From Alteromonas sp. RKMC-009 (GTDB taxonomy: Bacteria > Pseudomonadota > Gammaproteobacteria > Enterobacterales > Alteromonadaceae): a DNA stretch of 64,000 nucleotides. The notes beneath the pieces were generated by a model. That model did not search any database. It was not told where the DNA came from and saw nothing but the letters and a program-made list of their open reading frames with translations. The position numbers were made by a program, and so were the translations under genes. The DNA is taken from assembly GCF_003584565.2 (NCBI RefSeq), contig NZ_CP031010.1, forward strand, positions 2,914,001 through 2,978,000, in the 5' to 3' direction. Below, one piece after another: positions 8,610-18,395 of this stretch (its first letter is position 1; each line of letters opens with the position of its first letter).

Positions 8610-9941
8610 TCAGCCCGCCGGCAGAGTTATTGTGAAGCGGGTGCCTTTAAAAGGTGTTTGTACTGTCCGTCCCGATGGCGGCGATTCGGCGGTGATCTTT
8701 CCATCGAAACTGGTGACAAAGGTTTTCACAATATTCAGTCCGTAGCCAATGCCCAACTCAGACTCTGTTCCCATAGAAGACACGTTCTTTTCCACGGTGA
8801 ACAAGCGGGCAAGTTTTTCTCCCTCAATGCCGGTTCCTTCGTCTTCCAGAGTAATAGCAACGGTATCGCCCTTCTCTTCTGCATCCAGTCTGATGGTGCC
8901 GTTGTGATAGGAAAACTTCACTGCGTTGGACAGCAAATTAGCCATGACCTGATGGGTAAACAAACCGGGATCCACGTTAATCCGGATTTTCGATAACTTC
9001 TCTTCGTCATAGGTAAACGTGAGGGATTTATGCTGCAGTTTCATCTCAAACAACGATGATAACAGGCCGACACAATCAACCAGGCTACAGGGTTGCTTTT
9101 TGATTTCAAGGGATTCATTGGCCAGCAAATACATTTGCTGAACACGCTTTGTCATATCGGTCAGTGACTGGCAGGCAACATCAATATTATCAATATAATG
9201 TTCCGGAGCCCCCTGCCGGGTTTTCAGCGCCCAGCTGGCTGCATTGATACTGGCTACCGGCGTGCTCATGTCGTGAGTCAGTACCTTCAGTAACATACTG
9301 ATGTTAGCGTTCTGGGCAGACAGTTTCCGTTCGTATCGTTGCTGCATGATCAGATGAGCATACATCATGGTGGTGTTGATAAATATCCAGCCGAACACCA
9401 TCAGCGACTGGAAAACCGGCGACATGATACCGTCACCACTGCCCGGGAAATTAAAGCCATTAATGTCCATGAGAAGCAGCACCAGGCATACGCTGGTGGT
9501 AAGTGTTGCCCAAAGCACCAACCCACGCATACCGGAGATGATCCCCGCCAGGCTTGGCAAAATCCCGAACCAGATCAAAATATAGCTGTTGAATCCCCCG
9601 GAATAAAACGCTGAAACCAGTTGGTGGCTCATACCTGCCAGCAACATGATGTTAGAAATTAAAAAGACGCGGTTAGAGAACCGGTAAAATAACGGACTGA
9701 TCAGGTGCACGATGGATGCAACGAGGCTGATAACCTTGGGGGTAGTGCTGCTCATAAAAATGAACGACACTGCGACATAAGCCCACATAAGAACACCGGT
9801 GCACAACACGGTAATAAGATGCGCGTGGATAACTCTGGGATCGAGGTCGTTTTTTTTCAGCCTGACGGCGGCGATGTAATTGAAAATGTGCCAGTAGAGT
9901 TTACGCAGGACACCTTGAGACTCAGTTCGTTTTACAGACAT
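8610..9941 (-). CDS. membrane-bound sensor histidine kinase, orphan
   Basis: 443 residues. The N-terminal half has about six membrane segments between residues 40 and 200 with very short loops, suggesting an intramembrane or membrane-proximal sensor. The HisKA box LTHDMSTPVASI carries phospho-acceptor His223. The HATPase domain has an N box (ANLLSNAVKFS), G1 (EDEGTGIEG) and G2 (ELGIGYGLNIVKTF). The kinase should autophosphorylate and pass phosphate to a response regulator, but none is encoded beside it. It begins 33 bp after the AttH-like gene on the same strand, so it is probably co-transcribed with the ABC/AttH cluster. The ribosome site is weak. Confidence 0.9.
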   Translation of the reverse strand: MSVKRTESQGVLRKLYWHIFNYIAAVRLKKNDLDPRVIHAHLITVLCTGVLMWAYVAVSFIFMSSTTPKVISLVASIVHLISPLFYRFSNRVFLISNIMLLAGMSHQLVSAFYSGGFNSYILIWFGILPSLAGIISGMRGLVLWATLTTSVCLVLLLMDINGFNFPGSGDGIMSPVFQSLMVFGWIFINTTMMYAHLIMQQRYERKLSAQNANISMLLKVLTHDMSTPVASINAASWALKTRQGAPEHYIDNIDVACQSLTDMTKRVQQMYLLANESLEIKKQPCSLVDCVGLLSSLFEMKLQHKSLTFTYDEEKLSKIRINVDPGLFTHQVMANLLSNAVKFSYHNGTIRLDAEEKGDTVAITLEDEGTGIEGEKLARLFTVEKNVSSMGTESELGIGYGLNIVKTFVTSFDGKITAESPPSGRTVQTPFKGTRFTITLPAG

Positions 9942-9974
9942 CGTATTTCAGTTATGATTAACGAATAATCTAAT

Positions 9975-11138
9975 TTACGGGTTTTGCCCCGTTAATTCCA
10001 TAAATCCCTGCCCTGAATGTGTACCTTCTACATTCACCCTGCCTTCATAGTAGGAAAAGCGTCCTTCGTTCCACTGTCCGGCCTTAAAGGGACTGATATT
10101 CACATCAAGATTTTTTGACGGGATCTTCATGTTCCAGCGAACCTGAGCTGTACGGCCATGGAAGGTTTCGGCTCCGTCCGGAATCAGAGATAAATCCTCC
10201 TTCGACAAGGTTTCAGACCGTCCGTCAGAAAAAATATAGGTGCCGGTGACATAAGGAGGCTGATTGTTTACATGCATTCTGAACGCCATCACTTTATCAC
10301 CATTATCCAGGTGCAGTGAGAACCATTCCCAGCCTAAGGCATCGTCACTGGCCAGCTGACTGCTCCATTCATGATCGAACCAGCCGGACCCTGTCACTTC
10401 CGTCTTTTCACCGTGACTGTTTATCACCCCGTTTGCCTGAATAAATGGCTGACTGTAGTAATAAGACCGGTATTGCTCACTGGCTGATTTGGTGCTGTAG
10501 CCCTGCTGTCCGTGAAGCACGGGGGGACCATTTGTGGTCAGGCTGAGGGTAATATCCATATGCCGGTTTATGGTGAATTTGAGCTCAGACGGGGTAAGAG
10601 CACTCCCTTCTGCCTGCCAGCGCCAGTTGTCGATAAAGGCACTGAACGGTGCAGTTGTCACACCGGCCAGTCCGGTGCCACCGGCAGCGAATCGTTCTTC
10701 AAACTCATGACTGACAGTACTGTGCAAAGAGGCATGCCCCATCCACCATTGGTTATCCGCCCAGTTATTTGGCTCATATCCGTCATTAATGAATCTGAAG
10801 AGTGTGAATTGCAGCCCGTATTTGTCCGGTCCGGAGCCGGCCTCAGGTTGTGCGTTCTCCAGTACGAACGTGAGATACCACCATTCGAGGCGAAATGCCG
10901 GGTGACTGCCATGATCATCAGGCAGAACGACAGGTCTGTCAGCGCTGACTGTTGCACTTTGAGGAAGTTTCCGGCTTTCATGCATATTCAGACCGCTGAA
11001 AATGCCACCGGCTCTCGCTGTGTCAGCGGCCTCGTCAGTATCTGAATCACCGGAACCGGTTATCAACAGAAACGCCGGCAGGGTGACCAGAAACAACGCA
11101 AAACTGATTATCAGCACAAGTACAGCCGGCTTTCTCAC
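9975..11138 (-). CDS. AttH/CrtC-like lipocalin-type protein
   Basis: 387 residues with one N-terminal membrane anchor (VLVLIISFALFLVTLPAFLLI), so it faces the periplasm. The body matches the AttH / carotenoid 1,2-hydratase-like double-lipocalin family: LEWWYLTFVLE, KYGLQFTLFRF, GSGWFDHEWSSQ, LGWEWFSLHLDNGDK. Databases often label such proteins carotenoid hydratases, but with no carotenoid genes nearby that function is not supported. In other bacteria attH follows genes for an ABC ATPase and FtsX-type permeases, exactly as here. It starts at GTG; the permease TGA overlaps as GTGA, with a strong AGGAAGG ribosome site. It likely works with the transporter on a hydrophobic substrate (inference). 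Confidence 0.82.
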   Translation of the reverse strand: MRKPAVLVLIISFALFLVTLPAFLLITGSGDSDTDEAADTARAGGIFSGLNMHESRKLPQSATVSADRPVVLPDDHGSHPAFRLEWWYLTFVLENAQPEAGSGPDKYGLQFTLFRFINDGYEPNNWADNQWWMGHASLHSTVSHEFEERFAAGGTGLAGVTTAPFSAFIDNWRWQAEGSALTPSELKFTINRHMDITLSLTTNGPPVLHGQQGYSTKSASEQYRSYYYSQPFIQANGVINSHGEKTEVTGSGWFDHEWSSQLASDDALGWEWFSLHLDNGDKVMAFRMHVNNQPPYVTGTYIFSDGRSETLSKEDLSLIPDGAETFHGRTAQVRWNMKIPSKNLDVNISPFKAGQWNEGRFSYYEGRVNVEGTHSGQGFMELTGQNP

Positions 11139-13690
11139 AGTCCTTCCTCCTGCCTGAGATCCACTTTTGCGTTCATTTTGCCCAGAGGCAATAACAGAAT
11201 AATAAACACCACAGCCATGCTAAGCATAAGACCGGACAGCAAAACGTCCACTGACACATTCAGCGGATAAACCCAGTAGAACGCGTACCGGTTTACCTGA
11301 AAGATAAATACATGAGCCAGCACAATACCAGCCGGCAATGCCATTAACCCGGCCAGCAAGCACAGCAACATATACTGGAATATCAGTACCAGTCGTAACC
11401 GCCACTGGCCAACCCCCATGGCCCTCAGCACATTCAGTTCAGGCCGGAGCTCAAGAGTAAGCACACTGACAGAAATGGCAAAAGCGAGACCGGCCACCAG
11501 CAGGGTTGCCACGTTCAGCGCATCGGTAACGACAAAAGTACGGTCGAAGGTGGCCATAGAACGGGTGATCAGTTCGCCGGTAAAATACAGTGTTCCGGCA
11601 CTGGCCAGTTCGCTTAAATCCGGTTTCTGCCCGGAGAATGCATGATTATTGTAATAAATCGCCGAAAGTCCGGCATAGCCTGACGGCGGTGAAAATACCG
11701 GCAGGGGCAATAAAAGCTGCGCTTCAGGATTGCCATAATCCGGATAAATTCCGGCAATCAAAAAAGCCTCACCGGATGACTTGTCAGGGAGGCTGACCAG
11801 GGTGCCATCATCAGTTTGAATATCGCTTAATACCACACTGTCGCCGGGCTTAATATTTAGCCGGAATGCCAGTTGCTGATTAACAAAAATCCCTTGCCGG
11901 GATCTAAACTGTGACCAGGCTTGCTCAGCGAACGAATATAATGCAAGGCTTTTACGGGCAATGTCGTCAACCGGGAAACTCTTCACTGAAACCGCCAGGC
12001 GTCTTTCAGTTGAAGGTACATTAAGACGAATAGTGCCCCGCCCTTCATAGACTGAACGGGTTTGAATCTCATCGTTAATTAACTCCGGAGGTGACGGAGC
12101 GTCTGAATAAAAGTATGCCGGTGCGGACAACCGCTGCATCAGCCAGTCTTCAGTGGCCTGCCTGAAACTGTCTGTCATCACATTCATGCCAGTATTCGCG
12201 GTGAGGGCAATAAAAAATGCACAAACAGCCAGTTTACTCTTTGCAGAAAGTCTGTGCGTGCCCGCTGCCACATAAGACAATACAGGCATTGAAGACGGCA
12301 CCAGCCTGCAAACCATTGCTGTAAGTGCCGGCAACCACAATATAACCAGCACACAGCCACTTAATAACACTGCGCCGGTGCTGACCAGCGCGGTCAGCGT
12401 ACTGTCTGCATTAAAAACAAAACCTGCCGCAATGCCAGTGACTATTACTGTAGTAAACAGGCGTCCGGTAACAGACAGTGTTGTCTGACTCTCACTGAAA
12501 CGGCGCAGCGACAGTGCACCGGATAGCTGTTTAACCGGAATAACAAAAAAAATCGCCAGCGCAATCACGCTGATAAGCCAGGCCAGCAGCACCATCTGCA
12601 CAATAAAAGGTGAAGGCGAAACAAATACCCCGTCGAACAGGCCGGCAAACACAGACTGCAACACCGGAGTTAAACCTCTGGTAAGCCCGAGCCCGCACAA
12701 CACACCAGCCGGCGCGGCGATAAAACAATACAGAATAAGTTCTGCGAACAGCGCAGTGAGTATTGTCTGCTTTGCTGTACCCAGTTGCCTCAGCCGTATA
12801 ATCGTTGCCAGCCTGGCACGGTACATCAGCATGAGTGCATTTAAAATGATGAACAAAGCCACTACCGCCATAAGCATACCCATGGCCTGCAAATTCAACC
12901 TGAAACTGGCTGACAACGTGCCTGTTTCTGCCTGAACCGGCGGCGGTATAAAAGTAAGATGAGCAGGTAGTGCAGATTTTAGCTGTGCGATTTGTTGATC
13001 ATCCGGGTCGCCTGCAATAATCAGCGCAGACAGAGGGGTGTTGTCAGGCGTAATCTCTTTCCGGTAAAAATTTTGCAGACCAGTTACCAGCATATCCTCC
13101 GGCAGCCCCTGCACAGAGACAGGCTGCCGGACAGCCGTACCATCGCCGTACAGCATCTGATTGTCACAGGTAAAGCCTGTCATAAACCCCGGTGCAGCAT
13201 AGCTGACAATGCCTGATGTATTTCCCCGGTTGCCGGGTTCAAATAATACAGAACCACCGGAAGCACTCTTGAACGTGCGGGACTGAACAGTCGTGTCAGG
13301 TAATGACATGAGGGCTGTTTCATCAATACCGGTCAGGGTGACAGTTTTTGCGTTTTTACTTTGCTTTCTGTCGTTCCCGGTACCACCGCAGGAAAGTGTA
13401 ATATCCCGCTGACTGATACCAATCAGCCCGGTAAACCCCTGCTTTCTTAACCGGATATAGTCTTGTTTCGTTAACGGCTCAACGTCAGAGCGCGGCGACA
13501 CCGTACCGGCAGCAAAGAACCCGGGACTGCCGGAAGCCAGCTCCCCCTGCCTTGCGCCTTCATTAATTAACCAGACGGCAGAGAGCCCGCCGGTGGCGAC
13601 AAGTAATGCCATAAGAATAAGCAACGGCTGCCATGGCCGGGTCAGCGCCATTCTCAGAAAAACGTGCAGCACAGGAAACAAACCGTGCAT
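11135..13690 (-). CDS. ABC transporter permease, FtsX-type, two fused units
   Basis: 851 residues. One membrane segment lies near the N-terminus (PLLILMALLVATGGLSAVWL) and is followed by a large periplasmic domain. Three segments lie at about 270-395, further segments at about 410-500, a second periplasmic domain follows, and three segments close the protein at about 730-840. This duplicated layout corresponds to the ten-segment FtsX/YbbP or AttF-AttG arrangement. Such permeases move lipids or lipoproteins, or act mechanically, rather than importing nutrients. It starts 3 bp after the ATPase gene's stop and overlaps the AttH gene by 4 bp, so the three are translationally linked. Confidence 0.88.
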   Translation of the reverse strand: MHGLFPVLHVFLRMALTRPWQPLLILMALLVATGGLSAVWLINEGARQGELASGSPGFFAAGTVSPRSDVEPLTKQDYIRLRKQGFTGLIGISQRDITLSCGGTGNDRKQSKNAKTVTLTGIDETALMSLPDTTVQSRTFKSASGGSVLFEPGNRGNTSGIVSYAAPGFMTGFTCDNQMLYGDGTAVRQPVSVQGLPEDMLVTGLQNFYRKEITPDNTPLSALIIAGDPDDQQIAQLKSALPAHLTFIPPPVQAETGTLSASFRLNLQAMGMLMAVVALFIILNALMLMYRARLATIIRLRQLGTAKQTILTALFAELILYCFIAAPAGVLCGLGLTRGLTPVLQSVFAGLFDGVFVSPSPFIVQMVLLAWLISVIALAIFFVIPVKQLSGALSLRRFSESQTTLSVTGRLFTTVIVTGIAAGFVFNADSTLTALVSTGAVLLSGCVLVILWLPALTAMVCRLVPSSMPVLSYVAAGTHRLSAKSKLAVCAFFIALTANTGMNVMTDSFRQATEDWLMQRLSAPAYFYSDAPSPPELINDEIQTRSVYEGRGTIRLNVPSTERRLAVSVKSFPVDDIARKSLALYSFAEQAWSQFRSRQGIFVNQQLAFRLNIKPGDSVVLSDIQTDDGTLVSLPDKSSGEAFLIAGIYPDYGNPEAQLLLPLPVFSPPSGYAGLSAIYYNNHAFSGQKPDLSELASAGTLYFTGELITRSMATFDRTFVVTDALNVATLLVAGLAFAISVSVLTLELRPELNVLRAMGVGQWRLRLVLIFQYMLLCLLAGLMALPAGIVLAHVFIFQVNRYAFYWVYPLNVSVDVLLSGLMLSMAVVFIILLLPLGKMNAKVDLRQEEGL

Positions 13691-13693
13691 GCC

Positions 13694-14344
13694 TCAGTCT
13701 TCCAGCTTTCCGTGACGTAACCAGCATTGCCGCTGCGCGAGAGCGGCTACTTCATTACTGTGTGTTACCACAACCAGCGTAGTGTTCAGCTCACAGCACA
13801 GTGCATATAAAGCAGCAGATACTTTTTCACTGTTGTCCTCATCCAGATTGCCGGTAGGTTCATCTGCCAGAATGAGGGAAGGTTTATGAACCAGAGCACG
13901 GGCAATGGCAACCCGTTGCTGCTCACCGCCTGAAAGTAAGGCTGCAGACTTACCGGCCAGCGCGCTGATCCCAAGCCGTTGCATAATGTGCTGCTGATAA
14001 TCAGGATCCACATTGCCTTTTAACCTGGCGGTAAAGGCAATGTTATCTTCAACAGATAAACAACTCAGCAGATTGAAACTTTGAAACACCACTCCAAGGT
14101 GTTCTCTGCGAAAGCGGTCAGCCTGCTTTTCTCCCTTAAAAGGCAGAGTAACGTTATGAACAGTAATGGAGCCGCTGTCCGGTTCATCAAAACCGGCAAT
14201 CAACGAAAGTAATGTAGACTTACCGGAACCGGATGCGCCGCGAATACTGACAGACTGCCCGGTGTCCAGAGATAAATCAAGATCGTCAATAACAGGTTTG
14301 TTGCTGTCATCGAATTGCTTGCTTAGGTGGTGAATTTTCAACAT
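13694..14344 (-). CDS. ABC transporter ATP-binding protein (LolD/MacB-like class)
   Basis: 216 residues, the usual size for LolD/AttE-type ATPases. Walker A is GASGSGKSTLL, the Q loop lies in VVFQSFNLL, the signature is LLSGGEQQRVAIARAL, Walker B is LILADEPTGNLD, and the switch His is in VVVTHS. It powers the FtsX-type permease encoded immediately downstream. The start ATG at 14344 lies 57 bp after creA on the same strand. Confidence 0.93.
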   Translation of the reverse strand: MLKIHHLSKQFDDSNKPVIDDLDLSLDTGQSVSIRGASGSGKSTLLSLIAGFDEPDSGSITVHNVTLPFKGEKQADRFRREHLGVVFQSFNLLSCLSVEDNIAFTARLKGNVDPDYQQHIMQRLGISALAGKSAALLSGGEQQRVAIARALVHKPSLILADEPTGNLDEDNSEKVSAALYALCCELNTTLVVVTHSNEVAALAQRQCWLRHGKLED

Positions 14345-14401
14345 GTCTCTGCACTAACCCAGCACCTGAAAAGGTGTCCTGAAAGGTGAAGCACCGGAAA
14401 A

Positions 14402-14878
14402 TCAGCGCCCGCCTTCATTGCTGTTTGCTGCAGCTACATGCGCCTGGGTACCCCACAGCGGCACAGTGGATAAACTATGTTTGAAGCTACCGGAAGTCTC
14501 TTTCGTAGAATATGCCAGATACATCAGTGTCTGGTTTTCAGCGTCGAGAATGCGCCGGATTTTCATTGACTTAAACAATATGCTTTTGGACTTGGTAAAC
14601 AGCACATCGCCGTCTTTTCCCTTGTCGATTTTATCTATCATCTCACGGGTGATCGGGCCGGTCTGACGGCAGGCAATGGAACTGTCTGACGGGTCGGAAA
14701 AATCCAGATTGGCTTCAATACTGGACACATGGCAAGTTACACCGGTGACCACAGGATCGGAAAAGGCGTCCAGCTTAATATCTTTGGTGGTGAAAACACC
14801 CAGCGACACATCACCAACTTCATTTCTGTCACAGCCACTTAATAATAAAACGGCTATAATACTGACTAACACCCGCAT
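14402..14878 (-). CDS. creA: CreA family lipoprotein
   Basis: 158 residues matching the CreA family (DUF/CreA): GDVSLGVFTTKDIKLDAF, DPVVTGVTCH, DPSDSSIACRQTGP, and the conserved tail YLAYSTK. The N-terminus MRVLVSIIAVLLLSGC is a lipoprotein signal with a lipobox Cys. CreA function is not established; it is a widespread small periplasmic protein. It lies just upstream of the ABC-AttH-kinase cluster on the same strand and may share its transcript. A small CACCT-GAAA-AGGTG hairpin sits in the gap. Confidence 0.88.
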   Translation of the reverse strand: MRVLVSIIAVLLLSGCDRNEVGDVSLGVFTTKDIKLDAFSDPVVTGVTCHVSSIEANLDFSDPSDSSIACRQTGPITREMIDKIDKGKDGDVLFTKSKSILFKSMKIRRILDAENQTLMYLAYSTKETSGSFKHSLSTVPLWGTQAHVAAANSNEGGR

Positions 14879-15025
14879 ACCTGCTTCCCCCGGTTAAGTT
14901 CATAGTTTTCTGCATCTTAGTACTGTTAATTCAGTATGGCGGATTACACCGGCTATATTAAACCCTTTTCAGTTTGAACCAACCCTCAATTGTGCCGTAT
15001 CAGAAGCAGCACTCAGGAGAATACC

Positions 15026-15400
15026 GTGAAACAACCTTTACCTATGCAACTATTTGAGCTGTGGACACTGGCACCTCAGGTTATCGCCACCCGGTTAATG
15101 CAAATGGCCACCACGTCGTACCCGGCAAAAAAATCCGAAGTGCGTGAAATGAATGAGATGTGGACAGAAAAGGTACAGGCCGTGGTCAGTGCCTGTCAGG
15201 CTGTAACGGCAGAATCCATGCGTTTTCAAACGAAGATTTTTTCCGCAGTTGTCGGTAGTGCCATGACCCCTGCACTCATTCCGCAAACCACAGCACAGGC
15301 AATGCTTCGCTACGGACCTGCAGCGGGAACGAAAATGACAGAGAAGCTGGTTCAGCCTTTTCACAAAAAAGTGAAATCAAATGCCCGGCGTCTGCTATAG
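15026..15400 (+). CDS. small phasin-like protein of unknown function
   Basis: I do not firmly recognise this gene. From GTG at 15026, with CAGGAG six bases upstream, it encodes 124 residues (MKQPLPMQLFELWTLAPQV...). An upstream extension to 14990 has no ribosome site. The protein is amphipathic and helical, Met-, Ala- and Thr-rich, without signal peptide or Cys-rich motif, and with a basic C-terminus (KKVKSNARRLL). The pattern, including an aromatic FELW start and NEMWTEKVQAV, recalls phasins that coat polyhydroxyalkanoate granules, but no PHA genes lie nearby. Confidence 0.6.
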   Translation: MKQPLPMQLFELWTLAPQVIATRLMQMATTSYPAKKSEVREMNEMWTEKVQAVVSACQAVTAESMRFQTKIFSAVVGSAMTPALIPQTTAQAMLRYGPAAGTKMTEKLVQPFHKKVKSNARRLL

Positions 15401-15454
15401 CACCGGTCATCCTGTGCTTCAGCCTTGTGACACCGGATGTAAATAAAGAACGGT

Positions 15455-16069
15455 TTAGCCGGCTGCCAGCCAGATCCCGACACCGATCATCAGGGTGCCG
15501 GCAATCCGGTTCATCAACCTGACATTACCGCTCTTCATCAGCAGCGACCTCAACGAGCGGCCACCGGATGCATAAATCAGCAGGCAGGTGAATTCGAGCA
15601 GGAGAATAATCGCAATCAGGCTGACCAGCTGAGCTGCCAGCGGTGAGCCGGTATCAAGAAACGGTGGTAACAGCGCAACAAAAAATGCCCACCCTTTGGG
15701 GTTAGCAATGGCCGTGATAAAACCCTGCATAATTAACGCTTTTTCCGTGGCCTGTGCCGCACTATCAGTGCTGATGGCCATTTTGCCCCGTGACATCCAC
15801 ATTTGTATGCCGGTATACGCCAGATAAACCCCGCCGGCATATTTCAGTACGGTGAACACATCCGGATAATTTAATAACAGTGCTGCCACACCGGCGGCAG
15901 AAAGGGTTGCCACCAGACCGACGCCGGCCAATTCTCCCAGCATCATCCACAGTGCCCGCTTAACGCCGATACTCATGCCCAGTGTCATCGCCAGCGTCAT
16001 ACACATACCCGGCGTCACAGAAACAAAGAAGAAGGTGGGAATAAAAACAGACAATAAGCCGGTGTTCAT
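15455..16069 (-). CDS. LysE/RhtB family amino-acid exporter
   Basis: 204 residues from the ATG at 16069 (MNTGLLSVFIPTFFFVSVTPG). The LysE hallmark TPGM...LGMSIGVKRAL follows. About six hydrophobic segments are present, with GYxxYTGIQMW- and ITAIANPKGWAFFVALLPPF-type motifs of the RhtB/LysE superfamily. It would export amino acids or derivatives from the cytoplasm. The frame extends upstream to TTG 16153, but that adds an unlikely Cys/Phe-rich leader. The ribosome site is poor, so the start is uncertain. It stands alone, divergent from yffB. Confidence 0.88.
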   Translation of the reverse strand: MNTGLLSVFIPTFFFVSVTPGMCMTLAMTLGMSIGVKRALWMMLGELAGVGLVATLSAAGVAALLLNYPDVFTVLKYAGGVYLAYTGIQMWMSRGKMAISTDSAAQATEKALIMQGFITAIANPKGWAFFVALLPPFLDTGSPLAAQLVSLIAIILLLEFTCLLIYASGGRSLRSLLMKSGNVRLMNRIAGTLMIGVGIWLAAG

Positions 16070-16240
16070 AAAATAATGTCCGCAAAAAAAGAGCATGGGA
16101 AATTGCCAGAAACCTTTGCAAAACGCAACGACGAGCCGGCAAAAATGAGGCAAATATACGCTTTGTCATGACCGTTTGCCCCTGCGCCGGTTGCGCCGGC
16201 CAGCACAGTTAATTAGACTGACCGGCAACGTATTATCACG

Positions 16241-16597
16241 ATGAACACTATGAGCACTACTCTTTACGGTATCAGTAACTGCGATACCATCAAAAAAGCC
16301 AGAAAGTGGCTTGAACAGCAAAATATCCCTTTTACTTTTCACGATTACCGTAAAGACGGTCTGGACGAAGCCTGGCTTAAAGAAACAGAAAGTCATCTGG
16401 GCTGGGAAAACCTGCTGAATAAACGGGGCACTACTTTTCGACAGTTACCGGAAGAAGACAAAACAGATCTAACCCGGGACAAGGCTCTGAGCCTGTTACT
16501 GGCAAATCCGTCGATGATCAAACGCCCGGTGCTTATTCACAACAACAGCTACCATCTTGCTTTTAAACCTGCTCAGTATGAGGAGATTTTTGCCTGA
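16241..16597 (+). CDS. yffB: ArsC/Spx-family thioredoxin-fold protein YffB
   Basis: 118 residues matching the YffB branch of the ArsC family: [17 protein letters not shown] near the N-terminus (single Cys in SNCDT), [14 protein letters not shown], and [11 protein letters not shown]. YffB is a glutathione-linked thioredoxin-fold protein and a true arsenate reductase role is not shown. In E. coli yffB also sits directly upstream of dapE. Here the dapE ATG overlaps its TGA by one base. A second in-frame ATG three codons on is a possible start. Confidence 0.9.
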   Translation: MNTMSTTLYGISNCDTIKKARKWLEQQNIPFTFHDYRKDGLDEAWLKETESHLGWENLLNKRGTTFRQLPEEDKTDLTRDKALSLLLANPSMIKRPVLIHNNSYHLAFKPAQYEEIFA

Positions 16598-17724
16598 TGA
16601 GTACTGTTATCGATGTTGCCAAAAATCTGATCAACCGCCGCTCAGTCACACCTGAAGATGCCGGTTGTCAGGATTACATGAAAGCCTGGCTGGACGAGTC
16701 CGGTTTCAACCATGAAACCATGGTTTTCGACGATACCACGAATTTATGGTCCCGACGGGGCACTGAAGCTCCACTTTTGTGCTTTGCCGGTCATACCGAC
16801 GTTGTCCCAAGCGGGCCGGAATCAGCCTGGCAAACCCCGCCGTTTATCGCTACTGAAAAAGACGGCTATCTGCATGGCCGTGGTGCAGCAGATATGAAAG
16901 GCAGTCTGGCAGCGATGATGGTCGCTACCCGCAGATTCGTTGCTGACTATCCAAATCACAAAGGCAGCATCGCCTACCTCATCACCAGTGACGAAGAAGG
17001 GCCCTTTATTAATGGCACCACCCGCGTTATCGACACGCTGGAAGCCCGGAACGAGAAAATAACCTGGTGCATCGTGGGCGAACCCTCCTCCACTTCACAG
17101 GTGGGAGATGTGGTGAAAAACGGCCGCCGTGGTTCTCTTACCGGCGATATGACAGTAAAAGGTATTCAGGGTCACGTGGCGTATCCGCATCTGGCTAAAA
17201 ACCCGGTGCACGATGCCGCCCCTGCGCTGGCCAGCCTGAGTCAGGCACACTGGGACAACGGCAACGAATTCTTCCCGCCCACCAGTTTTCAAATCTCCAA
17301 TATTCATGCAGGAACAGGTGCAGGCAATGTCATTCCCGGCACCTGTGAAGTGTGTTTTAACTTCCGCTTTTCAACAGAAGTCACCGACCGGGAATTAATT
17401 GAGCGGGTCACCACCATTCTGGATGGGCACGAACTGGACTACCATATCGACTGGACCTTCAACGGTCAGCCGTTCCTCACAGACTCCGGGGATCTGGTTG
17501 AGGCGACACAGGCTGCCATCAGTCACGTGACCGGCAGAGAAACAGAGTTATCGACTGCCGGCGGCACCTCTGACGGCCGCTTTATAGCGCCTACCGGCGC
17601 ACAGGTTGTTGAACTGGGTCCGGTGAACGCCACCATCCATAAAATCGACGAATGCGTGTCTATGGCCGATCTGGAAACGCTGACTGATATTTATTACGAC
17701 ATCATGGTCAGGTTGCTGGCATGA
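16597..17724 (+). CDS. dapE: succinyl-diaminopimelate desuccinylase
   Basis: 375 residues, the family length. DapE removes succinate from N-succinyl-LL-2,6-diaminopimelate in the lysine/peptidoglycan pathway. M20 metallopeptidase motifs are visible: [11 protein letters not shown] (metal His and Asp), [14 protein letters not shown] (bridging Asp), SDEEGP (catalytic and metal Glu), and GGTSDGRF. The ATG overlaps the yffB stop (TGATG), and the next gene overlaps its own stop, so the genes form a tight operon. Confidence 0.97.
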   Translation: MSTVIDVAKNLINRRSVTPEDAGCQDYMKAWLDESGFNHETMVFDDTTNLWSRRGTEAPLLCFAGHTDVVPSGPESAWQTPPFIATEKDGYLHGRGAADMKGSLAAMMVATRRFVADYPNHKGSIAYLITSDEEGPFINGTTRVIDTLEARNEKITWCIVGEPSSTSQVGDVVKNGRRGSLTGDMTVKGIQGHVAYPHLAKNPVHDAAPALASLSQAHWDNGNEFFPPTSFQISNIHAGTGAGNVIPGTCEVCFNFRFSTEVTDRELIERVTTILDGHELDYHIDWTFNGQPFLTDSGDLVEATQAAISHVTGRETELSTAGGTSDGRFIAPTGAQVVELGPVNATIHKIDECVSMADLETLTDIYYDIMVRLLA

Positions 17725-18395
17725 GCATGACGGCATGGCTGGGTATTGACAATCCGTTTCTGGTTCCTCTTGATGATAAGTTCTCCATACACCGTGATGT
17801 AAAAGAACCATGGCTTGCTTTGCAGCGGGCCGCACAGAAGGAGGGGCTCGATTGTCAGCTGGTCAGCAGTCACCGCGACTTTACCCGCCAGCTGGCGATC
17901 TGGAACAGAAAATGGCGTGGTGAAGCCACCTTGTATGACGCGCAGGGAAAGGCCCTCAATCACAGCGCCCTGTCCGATGATGAAAAAATTGATGCCATCC
18001 TGACCTGGTCAGCATTGCCCGGCGGCAGCCGTCATCACTGGGGATCAGATATTGACGTATTTGATAAACAGGCAGTACATGAATGGGGACAACCCTTCGA
18101 ACTGGTGGACAGTGAATACCGTGAGTCCGGTCCCTGCTTCGGGCTGGCCTGCTGGATGGATGAAAATCTGCACCGCTTCGGTTTTTCACGCCCGTTTCTG
18201 GAAGACAGAGGCGGCGTGGCTGTGGAATTATGGCATCTGACTCATACGTCAACAGCCAGCACATTTGAACAACAACGCCGCGCAGGTGCGCTGGCAGACG
18301 CCCTGAAACAGGCAGACATGGAAGGCAAAGAAGCAGTGCTCAAACGCATTGATTCGCTGTTTGAGCGTTATGTACTGAATAAGGGGATAAGATGA
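17721..18395 (+). CDS. M15-family (VanY-like) D-Ala-D-Ala carboxypeptidase
   Basis: 224 residues with zinc-peptidase M15B features: [16 protein letters not shown], the metal motif [13 protein letters not shown] (His and Asp ligands), and the catalytic segment VELWHLTH (Glu and His). No signal peptide is evident, so its place of action is unclear; the family trims peptidoglycan peptides. It overlaps dapE by 4 bp (ATGA) and is followed by an equally overlapping 47-codon gene. Adjacency to dapE suggests a cell-wall theme. Confidence 0.88.
   Translation: MSMTAWLGIDNPFLVPLDDKFSIHRDVKEPWLALQRAAQKEGLDCQLVSSHRDFTRQLAIWNRKWRGEATLYDAQGKALNHSALSDDEKIDAILTWSALPGGSRHHWGSDIDVFDKQAVHEWGQPFELVDSEYRESGPCFGLACWMDENLHRFGFSRPFLEDRGGVAVELWHLTHTSTASTFEQQRRAGALADALKQADMEGKEAVLKRIDSLFERYVLNKGIR

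Noticed and set aside
8599..8632. CTGCCGG...CCGGCAG inverted repeat between the second GGT gene and the kinase gene
   Set aside because: The loop is 18 bases, no T-run follows, and one arm is kinase coding sequence; not a convincing terminator.
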